From Canna indica (lineage: Eukaryota; Streptophyta; Magnoliopsida; Zingiberales; Cannaceae), in NCBI GenBank assembly GCA_034359265.1, contig CP136897.1:32413501-32477500 (forward strand): DNA of 64,000 bases. The letters run 5' to 3'. Of the stretch, positions 1-10,722 are shown piece after piece. Every line of letters starts with the position of its first letter. Within the stretch, counting starts at the first letter, position 1. Under the pieces are notes generated by a model. That model saw only the letters and a program-made list of their open reading frames with translations. It did no database searches and was not told where the DNA came from. A program made the position numbers and the translations under genes.

Positions 1-233
1 CCGTTTTAAACGAAAAATAATAATTGAAATGTTAGTTTTCTTATTTATTTACAAATTTTAATTTTTCGGGTCGGTTGGTCGATCGAGCCGGCCGTAGAGG
101 TGGCGGCGGGTCCCGCGTGGGCGATCGACAGCCAAATTTTATGTCGACGACGTCGTCCGTCCTTAACGTTTGGTTAGAAAGATTGGTAAAAAAAATGATC
201 TCGTCGTGCAATCGAATCGGTAGTTAAAAAAAA
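1..233 (-). other. Partial 5S spacer at left edge
   Basis: This is the downstream spacer of the first minus-strand gene: an A-run (T-run terminator on the gene strand), the second T-run, the GACGACGTCGTC palindrome, a GC tract of the GGCGGGTCCCGCG type and the AT-rich tract. The window cuts it before the next gene's promoter. Confidence 0.9.
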
Positions 234-349
234 GGTGCAACACGAGGACTTCCCAAGGGTCACCCATCCTAGTACTACTCTCGCCCAAGCACGCTTAACT
301 TCGGAGTTCTGATTGGATCCGATGCGTTAGTGGTGGTATGATCGCACCC
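234..349 (-). rRNA. 5S rRNA gene (116 nt, box C one base short)
   Basis: Variants: G17C, C28T, C36A and one C missing from the C91-95 run of box C. The base at -1 is T rather than C. A T8 terminator follows. It is one of several left-end copies with the box C deletion. Confidence 0.9.
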
Positions 350-691
350 ATCATGCACTTCTGATCGTCGGCTAATAAGGGTGAGCTTCCGAGGGATAGC
401 TCGGGGTCATTTTCGACGTCTCTTCGCGCGCCTTTTAGCGCCACGTGAAAAGCTGAAATCGAACAATAATGCACGGAGTTACGCCCGTTTTAAATGAAAA
501 ATAATAATTGAAATGTTATTTTTCTTATTTATTTACAAATTTTAATTTTTCGGGTCGGTTGGTCGATCGAGCCAGCCGTAGAGGTTGCGGCGGGCGATCG
601 ACCGCCAAATTTTATGTCGACAACGTCGTCCGTCCTTAACGTTTGGTTAGAAAGATTGGTAAAAAAAAAAATCTCGTCTTGCAATGAAATA

Positions 692-808
692 GGTGCAACA
701 CGAGGACTTCCGAGGGGGTCACCCATCCTAGTACTACTCTCGCCCAAGCACGCTTAACTTCGGAGTTATGATGGGATCCGGTGCGTTAGTACTGGTATGA
801 TCGCACCC
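692..808 (-). rRNA. 5S rRNA gene, no proximal terminator
   Basis: Full 117 nt with C18T, G41T and G97C. GCACC is followed directly by TATTTC, so the T9 run and ACTACC are absent; the next T-run lies ~25 bp downstream. The spacer also has the 11-bp GC-tract deletion, giving a 458-bp unit. Confidence 0.93.
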
Positions 809-1176
809 GTGATGCACTTCTGATCGTCGGCTAATAAGGGTGAGCGTCCGAGGGATAGCTCGGGGTCATTTTCTTCGTCTCTTCGCGCGCCTTTTAGCGC
901 CACGTGAAAAGCTGAAATCGGACAATAATGCACGGAGTTACGCCCGTTTTAAACGAAAAATAATAATTGAAATGTTATATTTCTTATTTATTTACAAATT
1001 TTAATTTTTCGGGTCGGTTGGTCGATCGAGTCGGCCGTAGAGGTGGCGGCAGGTCCCGCGTGGGCGATCGACAGCCAAATTTTATGTCAACGACGTCGTC
1101 CGTCCTTAACGTTTGGTTAGAAAGATTGGTAAAAAAAATGATCTCGTCGAGCAATCGAATAGGTAGTTAAAAAAAA

Positions 1177-1292
1177 GGTGCAACACGAGAACTTCCCAGG
1201 GGTCACCCATCCTAGTACTACTCTCGCCCAAGCGCGCTTAACTTCGGAGTTCTGATGGGATTCGGTGCGTTAGTGCTGGTATGATCGCACCC
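1177..1292 (-). rRNA. 5S rRNA gene (116 nt, box C one base short)
   Basis: Variants G31A, T59C (inside box A) and C104T, plus the one-C deletion in C91-95. The T8 terminator is present. The downstream spacer has the GTCCCGCGTGGG form of the GC tract. Confidence 0.9.
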
Positions 1293-1660
1293 GTCATGCA
1301 CTTCTGATCGTCAACTAATAAGGGTGAGCGTCCGAGGGATAGCTCGGGGTCATTTTCTTCATCTCTTCGCGCGCCTTTTAGCGCCACGTGAAAAGGTGAA
1401 ATCGGACAATAATGCACGGAGTTACGCCCGTTTTAAACGAAAAATAATAATTGAAATGTTATATTTCTTATTTATTTACAAATTTTAATTTTTCGGGTCG
1501 GTTGGTCGATCGAGCCGGCCGTAGAGGTGGCGGCGGGTCCCGCGTGGGCGATCGACAGCCAAATTTTATGTCGACGACGTCGTCCGTCCTTAACGTTTGG
1601 TTAGAAAGATTGGTAAAAAAAATGATCTCGTCGTGCAATCGAATAGGTAGTAAAAAAAAA

Positions 1661-1777
1661 GGTGCAACACGAGGACTTCCCATGGGGTCACCCATCCTAG
1701 TACTACTCTCGCCCAAGCACGCTTAACTTCAGATTTTTGATGGGATCCGGCGCGTTAGTGCTGGTATGATCGCACCC
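1661..1777 (-). rRNA. 5S rRNA gene
   Basis: Variants A27G, G41A, C44A, C47T and C95A; the base at -1 is T. Its 5' part (27/41/44/47 changes) is repeated in the gene at 2603, marking the edge of a 941-bp tandem duplication. Confidence 0.93.
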
Positions 1778-2117
1778 ATCATGCACTTCTGATCGTCGGC
1801 TAATAAGGGTGAGCGTCCGAGGGATAGCTCGAGTCATTTTCTTCGTCTCTTCGCGCGCCTTTTAGCGCCACGTGAAAAGCTGAAATCGAACAATAATGCA
1901 CGGAGTTACGCCCGTTTTAAACGAAAAATAATAATTGAAATGTTATTTTTCTTATTTATTTACAAATTTTAATTTTTCGGGTCGGTTGGTCGATCGAGCC
2001 AGCCATAGAGGTTGCGGCGGGCGATCGACCGCCAAATTTTATATCGACAACGTCGTCCGTCCTTAACGTTTGGTTAGAAAGATTGGTAAAAAAAAGATCT
2101 CGTCGTGCAATGAAATA

Positions 2118-2234
2118 TGTGCAACACGAGGACTTCCGAGGCGGTCACCCATCCTAGTACTACTCTCGCCCAAGCACGCTTAACTTCGGAGTTCTGATGG
2201 GATCCGGTGCGTTAGTGCTGGTATGATCGCACCC
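2118..2234 (-). rRNA. 5S rRNA gene, no proximal terminator
   Basis: Variants C93G, G97C and C117A. The gene end joins ATTTCATTGC directly, so there is no T-run at the 3' end. Identical to the gene at 3059, 941 bp away. Short-class unit with the GC-tract deletion. Confidence 0.92.
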
Positions 2235-2602
2235 GTGATGCACTTCTGATCGTCGGCTAATAAGGGTGAGCGTCCGAGGGATAGCTCGGGGTCATTTTCT
2301 TCGTCTCTTCGCGCGCCTTTTAGCGCCACGTGAAAAGCTGAAATCGGACAATAATGCACGGAGTTACGCCCGTTTTAAACGAAAAATAATAATTGAAATG
2401 TTATATTTCTTATTTATTTACAAATTTTAATTTTTCGGGTCGGTTGGTCGATCGAGCCGGCCGTAGAGGTGGCGGCGGGTCCCGCGTGGGCGATCGACAG
2501 CCAAATTTTATGTCGACGACGTCGTCCGTCCTTAACGTTTGGTTAGAAAGATTGGTTAAAAAAATGATCTCGTCGTGCAATCGAATAGGTAGTTAAAAAA
2601 AA

Positions 2603-2718
2603 GGTGCAACACGAGGACTTCCCAGGGGTCACCCATCCTAGTACTACTCTCGCCCAAGCACGCTTAACTTCAGATTTTTGATGGGATCCGGCGCGTTAGT
2701 GCTGGTATGATCGCACCC
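2603..2718 (-). rRNA. 5S rRNA gene (116 nt, box C one base short)
   Basis: Combines the 5' variants of the copy at 1661 (A27G, G41A, C44A, C47T) with the one-C box C deletion of its other neighbours. It looks like a crossover product inside the gene. Confidence 0.9.
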
Positions 2719-3058
2719 ATCATGCACTTCTGATCGTCGGCTAATAAGGGTGAGCGTCCGAGGGATAGCTCGAGTCATTTTCTTCGTCTCTTCGCGCGCC
2801 TTTTAGCGCCACGTGAAAAGCTGAAATCGAACAATAATGCACGGAGTTACGCCCGTTTTAAACGAAAAATAATAATTGAAATGTTATTTTTCTTATTTAT
2901 TTACAAATTTTAATTTTTCGGGTCGGTTGGTCGATCGAGCCAGCCATAGAGGTTGCGGCGGGCGATCGACCGCCAAATTTTATATCGACAACGTCGTCCG
3001 TCCTTAACGTTTGGTTAGAAAGATTGGTAAAAAAAAGATCTCGTCGTGCAATGAAATA

Positions 3059-3175
3059 TGTGCAACACGAGGACTTCCGAGGCGGTCACCCATCCTAGTA
3101 CTACTCTCGCCCAAGCACGCTTAACTTCGGAGTTCTGATGGGATCCGGTGCGTTAGTGCTGGTATGATCGCACCC
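3059..3175 (-). rRNA. 5S rRNA gene, no proximal terminator
   Basis: Sequence-identical to the copy at 2118 (C93G, G97C, C117A), including its missing terminator and shortened spacer. It is the second member of the 941-bp duplication. Confidence 0.92.
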
Positions 3176-3543
3176 GTGATGCACTTCTGATCGTCGGCTA
3201 ATAAGGGTGAGCGTCCGAGGGATAGCTCGGGGTCATTTTCTTCGTCTCTTCGCGCGCCTTTTAGCGCCACGTGAAAAGCTGAAATCGGACAATAATGCAC
3301 GGAGTTACGCCCGTTTTAAACGAAAAATAATAATTGAAATGTTATATTTCTTATTTATTTACAAATTTTAATTTTTCGGGTCGGTTGGTCGATCGAGCCG
3401 GCCGTAGAGGTGGCGGCGGGTCCCGCGTGGGCGATCGACAGCCAAATTTTATGTCGACGACGTCGTCCGTCCTTAACGTTTGGTTAGAAAGATTGGTTAA
3501 AAAAATGATCTCGTCGTGCAATCGAATAGGTAGTTAAAAAAAA

Positions 3544-3659
3544 GGTGCAACACGAGGACTTCCCAGGGGTCACCCATCCTAGTACTACTCTCGCCCAAGC
3601 ACGCTTAACTTCGGAGTTCCGGTGGGATCCGGTGCGTTAGTACTGGTATGATCGCAACC
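3544..3659 (-). rRNA. 5S rRNA gene (116 nt variant group)
   Basis: Defines a left-end variant group: G3T (GGTTGC start), C18T, T38C, A40G and the one-C box C deletion. Copies at 4028, 5940 and 6424 share all of these; 5456 and 8648 share most. T8 terminator present. Confidence 0.9.
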
Positions 3660-4027
3660 GTCATGCACTTCTGATCGTCGGCTAATAAGGGTGAGCGTCC
3701 GAGGGATAGCTCGGGGTCATTTTCTTCATCTCTTCGCGCGCCTTTTAGCGCCACATGAAAAGGTGAAATCGGACAATAATGCACGGAGTTACGCCCGTTT
3801 TAAACGAAAAATAATAATTGAAATGTTATATTTCTTATTTATTTACAAATTTTAATTTTTCGGGTCGGTTGGTCGATCGAGCCGGCCGTAGAGGTGGCGG
3901 CGGGTCCCGCGTGGGCGATCGACAGCCAAATTTTATGTCGACGACGTCGTCCGTCCTTAACGTTTGGTTAGAAAGATTGGTAAAAAAAATGATCTCGTCG
4001 TGCAATCGAATAGGTAGTTAAAAAAAA

Positions 4028-4143
4028 GGTGCAACACGAGGACTTCCCAGGGGTCACCCATCCTAGTACTACTCTCGCCCAAGCACGCTTAACTTCGGAG
4101 TTCCGGTGGGATCCGGTGCGTTAGTACTGGTATGATCGCAACC
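4028..4143 (-). rRNA. 5S rRNA gene (116 nt variant group)
   Basis: Same G3T, C18T, T38C, A40G and box C deletion as the gene at 3544, one unit away. Paired with 6424 by the 2396-bp duplication. Confidence 0.9.
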
Positions 4144-4511
4144 GTCATGCACTTCTGATCGTCGGCTAATAAGGGTGAGCGTCCGAGGGATAGCTCGGGG
4201 TCATTTTCTTCATCTCTTCGCGCGCCTTTTAGCGCCACGTGAAAAGGTGAAATCGGACAATAATGCACGGAGTTACGCCCGTTTTAAACGAAAAATAATA
4301 ATTGAAATGTTATATTTCTTATTTATTTACAAATTTTAATTTTTCGAATCGGTTGGTCGATCGAGCCGGCCGTAGAGGTTGCGGCGGGCCCCGCGCGGGC
4401 GATCGACAGCCAAATTTTATGTCGACGACGTCGTCCGTCCTTAACGTTTGGTTAGAAAGATTGGTAAAAAAAATGATCTCGTCGTGCAATCAAATAGGTA
4501 GTAAAAAAAAA

Positions 4512-4628
4512 GGTGCAACACGAGGACTTCCCATGGGGTCACCCATCCTAGTACTACTCTCGCCCAAGCACGCTTAACTTCAGATTTTTGATGGGATCCG
4601 GTGCGTTAGTGCTGGTATGATCGCACCC
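4512..4628 (-). rRNA. 5S rRNA gene
   Basis: G41A, C44A, C47T and C95A. Upstream, TTATTA is preceded by CCG rather than CCC, and the spacer has GATATCTC in the hairpin region. Both oddities recur at 6908. Confidence 0.93.
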
Positions 4629-4970
4629 ATCATGCACTTCTGATCGTCGGCTAATAACGGTGAGCGTCCGAGGGATATCTCGGGGTCATTTTCTTCGTCT
4701 CTTCGCGCGCCTTTTAGCGCCACGTGAAAAGCTGAAATCGAACAATAATGCACGGAGTTACGCCCGTTTTAAACGAAAAATAATAATTGAAATGTTATTT
4801 TTCTTATTTATTTACAAATTTTAATTTTTCGGGTCGGTTGGTCGATCGAGCCAGCCGTAGAGGTTGCGGCGGGCGATCGACCGCCAAATTTTATGTCGAC
4901 AACGTCGTCCGTCCTTAACGTTTGGTTAGAAAGATTGGTAAAAAAAAAGATCTCGTCGTGCAATGAAATA

Positions 4971-5087
4971 GGTGCAACACGAGGACTTCCGAGGGGGTCA
5001 CCCATCCTAGTACTACTCTCGCCCAAGCACGCTTAACTTCGGAGTTCTGATGGGATCCGGTGCGTTAGTGCTGGTATGATCGCACCC
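4971..5087 (-). rRNA. 5S rRNA gene, no proximal terminator
   Basis: Only G97C differs from consensus, yet the T-run is missing (GCACC followed by TATTTC). It is a good-quality gene that would have to use the second T-run. Paired with 7367. Confidence 0.94.
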
Positions 5088-5455
5088 GTGATGCACTTCT
5101 GATCTTCGGCTAATAAGGGTGAGCGTCCGAGGGATAGCTCGGGGTCATTTTCTTCGTCTCTTCGCGCACCTTTTAGCGCCACGTGAAAAGCTAAAATCGG
5201 ACAATAATGCACGGAGTTACGCCCGTTTTAAACGAAAAATAATAATTGAAATGTTATATTTCTTATTTATTTACAAATTTTAATTTTTCGGGTCGGTTGG
5301 TCGATCGAGCCGGCCATAGAGGTGGCGGCGGGTCCCAAGTGGGCGATCGACAGCCAAATTTTATGTCGACGACGTCGTCCGTCCTTAACATTTGGTTAGA
5401 AAGATTGGTAAAAAAAATGATCTCGTCGTGCAATCGAATAGGTAGTTAAAAAAAA

Positions 5456-5571
5456 GGTGCAACACGAGGACTTCCCAGGGGTCACCCATCCTAGTACTAC
5501 TCTCGCCAAAGCACGCTTAACTTCGGAGTTCCGGTGGGATCCGGTGCGTTAGTACTGGTAGGATCGCAACC
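5456..5571 (-). rRNA. 5S rRNA gene (116 nt variant group)
   Basis: Carries G3T, A11C, C18T, T38C, A40G, G64T and the box C one-base deletion. G64T is shared with 8648. T8 terminator present. Confidence 0.88.
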
Positions 5572-5939
5572 GTCATGCACTTCTGATCGTCGGCTAATAA
5601 GGGTGAGCGTCCGAGGGATAGCTCGGGGTCATTTTCTTCGTCTCTTCGCGCGCCTTTTAGCGCCACGTGAAAAGCTGAAATCGGACAATAATGCACGGAG
5701 TTACGCCCATTTTAAACGAAAAATAATAATTGAAATGTTATATTTCTTATTTATTTACAAATTTTAATTTTTCGGGTCGGTTGGTCGATCGAGCCGGCCG
5801 TAGAGGTGGCGGCGGGTCCCGCGTGGGCGATCGACAGCCAAATTTTATGTCGACGACGTCGTCCGTCCTTAACGTTTGGTTAGAAAGATTGGTAAAAAAA
5901 ATGATCTCGTCGTGCAATCGAATAGGTAGTTAAAAAAAA

Positions 5940-6055
5940 GGTGCAACACGAGGACTTCCCAGGGGTCACCCATCCTAGTACTACTCTCGCCCAAGCACGC
6001 TTAACTTCGGAGTTCCGGTGGGATCCGGTGCGTTAGTACTGGTATGATCGCAACC
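5940..6055 (-). rRNA. 5S rRNA gene (116 nt variant group)
   Basis: Copy of the gene at 3544 within the 2396-bp duplication: G3T, C18T, T38C, A40G and box C deletion unchanged. Confidence 0.9.
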
Positions 6056-6423
6056 GTCATGCACTTCTGATCGTCGGCTAATAAGGGTGAGCGTCCGAGG
6101 GATAGCTCGGGGTCATTTTCTTCATCTCTTCGCGCGCCTTTTAGCGCCACATGAAAAGGTAAAATCGGACAATAATGCACGGAGTTACGCCCGTTTTAAA
6201 CGAAAAATAATAATTGAAATGTTATATTTCTTATTTATTTACAAATTTTAATTTTTCGGGTCGGTTGGTCGATCGAGCCGGCCGTAGAGGTGGCGGCGGG
6301 TCACGCGTGGGCGATCGACAGCCAAATTTTATGTCGACGACGTCGTCCGTCCTTAACGTTTGGTTAGAAAGATTGGTAAAAAAAATGATCTCGTCGTGCA
6401 ATCGAATAGGTAGTTAAAAAAAA

Positions 6424-6539
6424 GGTGCAACACGAGGACTTCCCAGGGGTCACCCATCCTAGTACTACTCTCGCCCAAGCACGCTTAACTTCGGAGTTCC
6501 GGTGGGATCCGGTGCGTTAGTACTGGTATGATCGCAACC
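6424..6539 (-). rRNA. 5S rRNA gene (116 nt variant group)
   Basis: Copy of the gene at 4028 at an offset of 2396 bp with the same variants. The downstream spacer has GTCACGCG where its twin has GTCCCGCG. Confidence 0.9.
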
Positions 6540-6907
6540 GTCATGCACTTCTGATCGTCGGCTAATAAGGGTGAGCGTCCGAGGGATAGCTCGGGGTCAT
6601 TTTCTTCATCTCTTCGCGCGCCTTTTAGCGCCACGTGAAAAGGTGAAATCGGACAATAATGCACGGAGTTACGCCCGTTTTAAACGAAAAATAATAATTG
6701 AAATGTTATATTTCTTATTTATTTACAAATTTTAATTTTTCGAATCGGTTGGTCGATCGAGCCGGCCGTAGAGGTTGCGGCGGGCCCCGCGCGGGCGATC
6801 GACAGCCAAATTTTATGTCGACGACGTCGTCCGTCCTTAACGTTTGGTTAGAAAGATTGGTAAAAAAAATGATCTCGTGGTGCAATCAAATAGGTAGTAA
6901 AAAAAAA

Positions 6908-7024
6908 GGTGCAACACGAGGACTTCCCATGGGGTCACCCATCCTAGTACTACTCTCGCCCAAGCACGCTTAACTTCAGATTTTTGATGGGATCCGGTGC
7001 GTTAGTGCTGGTATGATCGCACCC
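6908..7024 (-). rRNA. 5S rRNA gene
   Basis: Copy of the gene at 4512 (G41A, C44A, C47T, C95A), including the upstream GATATCTC change. Confidence 0.93.
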
Positions 7025-7366
7025 ATCATGCACTTCTGATCGTCGGCTAATAACGGTGAGCGTCCGAGGGATATCTCGGGGTCATTTTCTTCGTCTCTTC
7101 GCGCGCCTTTTAGCGCCACGTGAAAAGCTGAAATCGAACAATAATGCACGGAGTTACGCCCGTTTTAAACGAAAAATAATAATTGAAATGTTATTTTTCT
7201 TATTTATTTACAAATTTTAATTTTTCGGGTCGGTTGGTCGATCGAGCCAGCCGTAGAGGTTGCGGCGGGCGATCGACCGCCAAATTTTATGTCGACAACG
7301 TCGTCCGTCCTTAACGTTTGGTTAGAAAGATTGGTAAAAAAAAAGATCTCGTCGTGCAATGAAATA

Positions 7367-7483
7367 GGTGCAACACGAGGACTTCCGAGGGGGTCACCCA
7401 TCCTAGTACTACTCTCGCCCAAGCACGCTTAACTTCGGAGTTCTGATGGGATCCGGTGCGTTAGTGCTGGTATGATCGCACCC
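7367..7483 (-). rRNA. 5S rRNA gene, no proximal terminator
   Basis: Copy of the gene at 4971: G97C only, short-class unit without the T-run. Upstream shares the rare GAAGATC (for GACGATC) change with its twin. Confidence 0.94.
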
Positions 7484-7852
7484 GTGATGCACTTTTGATC
7501 TTCGGCTAATAAGGGTGAGCGTCCGAGGGATAGCTCCGGGTCATTTTCTTCGTCTCTTCGCGCGCCTTTTAGCGCCACGTGAAAAGCTAAAATCGGACAA
7601 TAATGCACAGAGTTACGCCCGTTTTAAACGAAAAATAATATTTGAAATGTTATATTTCTTATTTATTTACAAATTTTAATTTTTCGGATCGGTTGGTCGA
7701 TCGAGCCGGCCGTAGAGGTTGCGGCGGGCCCCGCGCGGGCGATCGACAGCCAAATTTTATGTCGACGACGTCGTCCGTCCTTAACGTTTGGTTAGAAAGA
7801 TTGGTAAAAAAAATGATCTCGTCGTGCAATGAAATAGGTAGTAAAAAAAAAA

Positions 7853-7960
7853 GGTACAACACGAGGACTTCCCAAGGGGTCACCCATCCTAGTACTACTC
7901 TCACCGAAGCACGTTTAACTTCGGAGTTGTAATGGGATCCGGTGCGTTAGTGCTGGTATG
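7853..7960 (-). pseudogene. Promoterless 5S copy (first 9 nt deleted)
   Basis: The gene begins at CAT (position 10) and is joined directly to the spacer sequence AAATAA, removing ~190 bp that held the CACGTG box, TATA-like element, -1 C and nt 1-9. The joint has 3-bp microhomology (CAT). The body is also diverged: C39T, G41C, G56A in box A, G64C, C67T, C95T, C114T. Likely inactive or mis-initiated. Confidence 0.9.
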
Positions 7961-8162
7961 TTATTTTTCTTATTTATTTACAAATTTTTATTTTTCGGGT
8001 CGGTTGGTCGATCGAGCCGGCCGTAGAGGTTGCGGCGGGCCCCGCGTGGGCGATCGACAGCCAAATTTTATGTCGACGACGTTGTCCGTCCTTAACGTTT
8101 GGTTAGAAAGATTGGTAAAAAAAATGATCTCGTCATGCAATCAAATAGGTAGTAAAAACAAA

Positions 8163-8279
8163 GGTGCAACACGAGGACTTCCCAGGGGGTTACCCATCCT
8201 AGTACTACTCTCGCCCAAGCACGCTTAAATTCGGAGTTCTGATGGGATCCGGTGCGTTAGTGCTGGTATGATCGCACCC
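8163..8279 (-). rRNA. 5S rRNA gene
   Basis: G51T and G89A. The terminator is interrupted (TTTGTTTTT). The promoter is intact. It lies immediately upstream of the promoterless copy at 7853. Confidence 0.92.
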
Positions 8280-8647
8280 GTGATGCAATTCTGATCGTCG
8301 GCTAATAAGGGTGAACGTCCGAGGGATAGCTCGGGGTCATTTTCTTCGTCTCTTCGCGCGCCTTTTAGCGCCACGTGAAAAGCTGAAATCGGACAATAAT
8401 GCACGGAGTTACGCCCGTTTTAAACGAAAAATAATTATTGAAATGTTATATTTCTTATTTATTTACAAATTTTAATTTTTCGGATCGATTGGTCGATCGA
8501 GCCGGCCGTAGAGGTTGCGGCGGGCCCCACGCGGGCGATCGACAGCCAAATTTTATGTCGACGACGTCGTCCGTCCTTAACATTTGGTTAGAAAGATTGG
8601 TAAAAAAAATGATCTCGTCGTGCAATCGAATAGGTAGTTAAAAAAAA

Positions 8648-8763
8648 GGTGCAACACGAGGACTTCCCAGGGGTCACCCATCCTAGTACTACTCTCGCCA
8701 AAGCACGCTTAACTTCGGAGTTCCGGTGGGATCCGGTGCGTTAGTGCTGGTATGATCGCAACC
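8648..8763 (-). rRNA. 5S rRNA gene (116 nt variant group)
   Basis: G3T, T38C, A40G, G64T and the one-C box C deletion, but C18 is consensus. It is the right-most member of the left-end variant group. Confidence 0.9.
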
Positions 8764-9131
8764 GTCATGCACTTCTGATCGTCGGCTAATAAGGGTGAGC
8801 GTCCGAGGGATAGCTCGGGGTCATTTTCTTCATCTCTTCGCGCGCCTTTTAGCGCCACGTGAAAAGGTGAAATCGGACAATAATGCACGGAGTTACGCCC
8901 GTTTTAAACGAAAAATAATAATTGAAATGTTATATTTCTTATTTATTTACAAATTTTAATTTTTCGGATCAGTTGGTCGATCGAGCCGGCCGTAGAGGTT
9001 GCGGCGGGCCCCGCGCAGGCGATCGACAGCCAAATTTTATGTCGACGACGTCGTCCGTCCTTAACGTTTGGTTAGAAATATTGGTAAAAAAAATGATCTC
9101 GTCGTGCAATCAAATAGGTAGTAAAAAAAAA

Positions 9132-9248
9132 GGTGCAACACGGGGACTTCCCAGGGGGTCACCCATCCTAGTACTACTCTCGCCCAAGCACGCTAAACTT
9201 CAGAGTTCTGATAGGATCCGGTGCGTTAGTGCTGGTATGATCGCACCC
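9132..9248 (-). rRNA. 5S rRNA gene
   Basis: C36T, C47T, A54T (box A) and T106C. T9-type terminator present and full-length spacer. Confidence 0.92.
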
Positions 9249-9617
9249 GTGATACAATTCTGATCGTCGGCTAATAAGGGTGAGCGTCCGAGGGATAGCT
9301 CGGGGTCATTTTCTTCGTCTCTTCGCGCGCCTTTTAGCGCCACGTGAAAAGCTGAAATCGGACAATAATGCACAGAGTTACGCCCGTTTTAAACGAAAAA
9401 TAATATTTGAAATGTTATATTTCTTATTTATTTACAAATTTTAATTTTTCGGATCGGTTGGTCGATCGAGCCGGCCGTAGAGGTTGCGGCGGGCCCCGCG
9501 CGGGCGATCGACAGCCAAATTTTATATCGACGACGTCGTCCGTCCTTAACGTTTGGTTAGAAAGATTGGTAAAAAAAATGATCTCGTCGTGCAATCAAAT
9601 AGGTAGTAAAAAAAAAA

Positions 9618-9725
9618 GGTACAACACGAGGACTTCCCAAGGGGTCACCCATCCTACTACTACTCTCACCGAAGCACGCTTAACTTCGGAGTTGTAATGG
9701 GATCCGGTGCGTTAGTGCTGGTATG
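9618..9725 (-). pseudogene. Promoterless 5S copy (first 9 nt deleted)
   Basis: Same CAT-to-CAT deletion as at 7853 and shares its private changes C39T, G41C, G64C, C67T, C95T and C114T, with C78G added. It is a 1765-bp-offset duplicate of that pseudogene. Confidence 0.9.
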
Positions 9726-9927
9726 TTATTTTTCTTATTTATTTACAAATTTTAATTTTTCGGGTCGGTTGGTCGATCGAGCCGGCCGTAGAGGTTGCGG
9801 CGGGCCCCGCGTGGGCGATCGACAGCCAAATTTTATGTCGACGACGTCGTCCGTCCTTAACGTTTGGTTAGAAAGATTGGTAAAAAAAATGATCTTATCG
9901 TGTAATCAAATAGGTAGTAAAAAAAAA

Positions 9928-10035
9928 GGTACAACACGAGGACTTCCCAGTGGGTCACCCATCCTAGTACTACTCTCGCCCAAGCACGCTTAACTTCAGA
10001 GTTCTGATGGGATCCGGTGAGTTAGTGCTGGTATG
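9928..10035 (-). pseudogene. Promoterless 5S copy (first 9 nt deleted)
   Basis: Identical deletion junction, but the body belongs to another lineage: G25T, C47T, C94A and C114T, resembling the neighbouring intact gene at 10238. The deletion may have been transferred into a different gene body by recombination. It sits next to the copy at 9618. Confidence 0.9.
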
Positions 10036-10237
10036 TTATTTTTCTTAATTATTTACAAATTTTAATTTTTCGGGTCGGTTGGTCGATCGAGCCGGCCGTA
10101 GAGGTTGCGGCGGGCCCCGCGCGGGCGATCGACAGCCAAATTTTTTGCCGACGACGTCGTCCGTCCTTAACATTTGGTTAGAAAGATTGGTAAAAAAAAT
10201 GATCTCGTCATGCAATCAAATAGATAGTAAAAAAAAA

Positions 10238-10354
10238 GGTGCAACACGAGGACTTACCAGCGGGTCACCCATCCTAGTACTACTCTCGCCCAAGCACGCT
10301 TAACTTCAGAGTTCTGATGGGATTCGGTGCGTTAGTGCTGGTATGATCGCACCC
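10238..10354 (-). rRNA. 5S rRNA gene
   Basis: G31A, C47T, C94G and G99T; -1 is T. Promoter and T-run intact. The spacer downstream leads into the truncated copy at 9928. Confidence 0.92.
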
Positions 10355-10722
10355 ATGATGCAATTCTGATCGTCGGCTAATAAGGGTGAGCGTCCGAGGG
10401 ATAGCTCGGGGTCATTTTCTTCGTCTCTTCGCGCGCCTTTTAGCGCCACGTGAAAAGCTGAAATCGGACAATAATGCACGGAGTTACGCCCGTTTTAAAC
10501 GAAAAATAATAATTGAAATTTATATTTCTTATTTATTTACAAATTTTCATTTTTCGGGACGGTTGGTCGATCGAGCCTGCCGTAGAGGTTGCGGCGGGCC
10601 CCGCACGGGCGATCGACAGCCAAATTTTATCTCGACGATGTCGTCCGTCCTTAACGTTTGGTTAGAAAGATTGGTAAAAAAAAATGATCTCGTCGTGCAA
10701 TCAAATAGGTAGTAAAAAAAAA

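Noticed and set aside
1451..1726. A recurring ~67-113 codon reading frame (starts MKCY, contains LVDRAGRR and LNVWLERLVKKM) in nearly every unit
   Set aside because: It runs from the AT-rich tract through the GC tract into the antisense of the 5S gene. Similarity between copies follows from repeat homogenisation. Length varies with single-base indels, frame is lost in many units, and the antisense end is fixed by rRNA, not protein. No known domain, no ribosome-related context.
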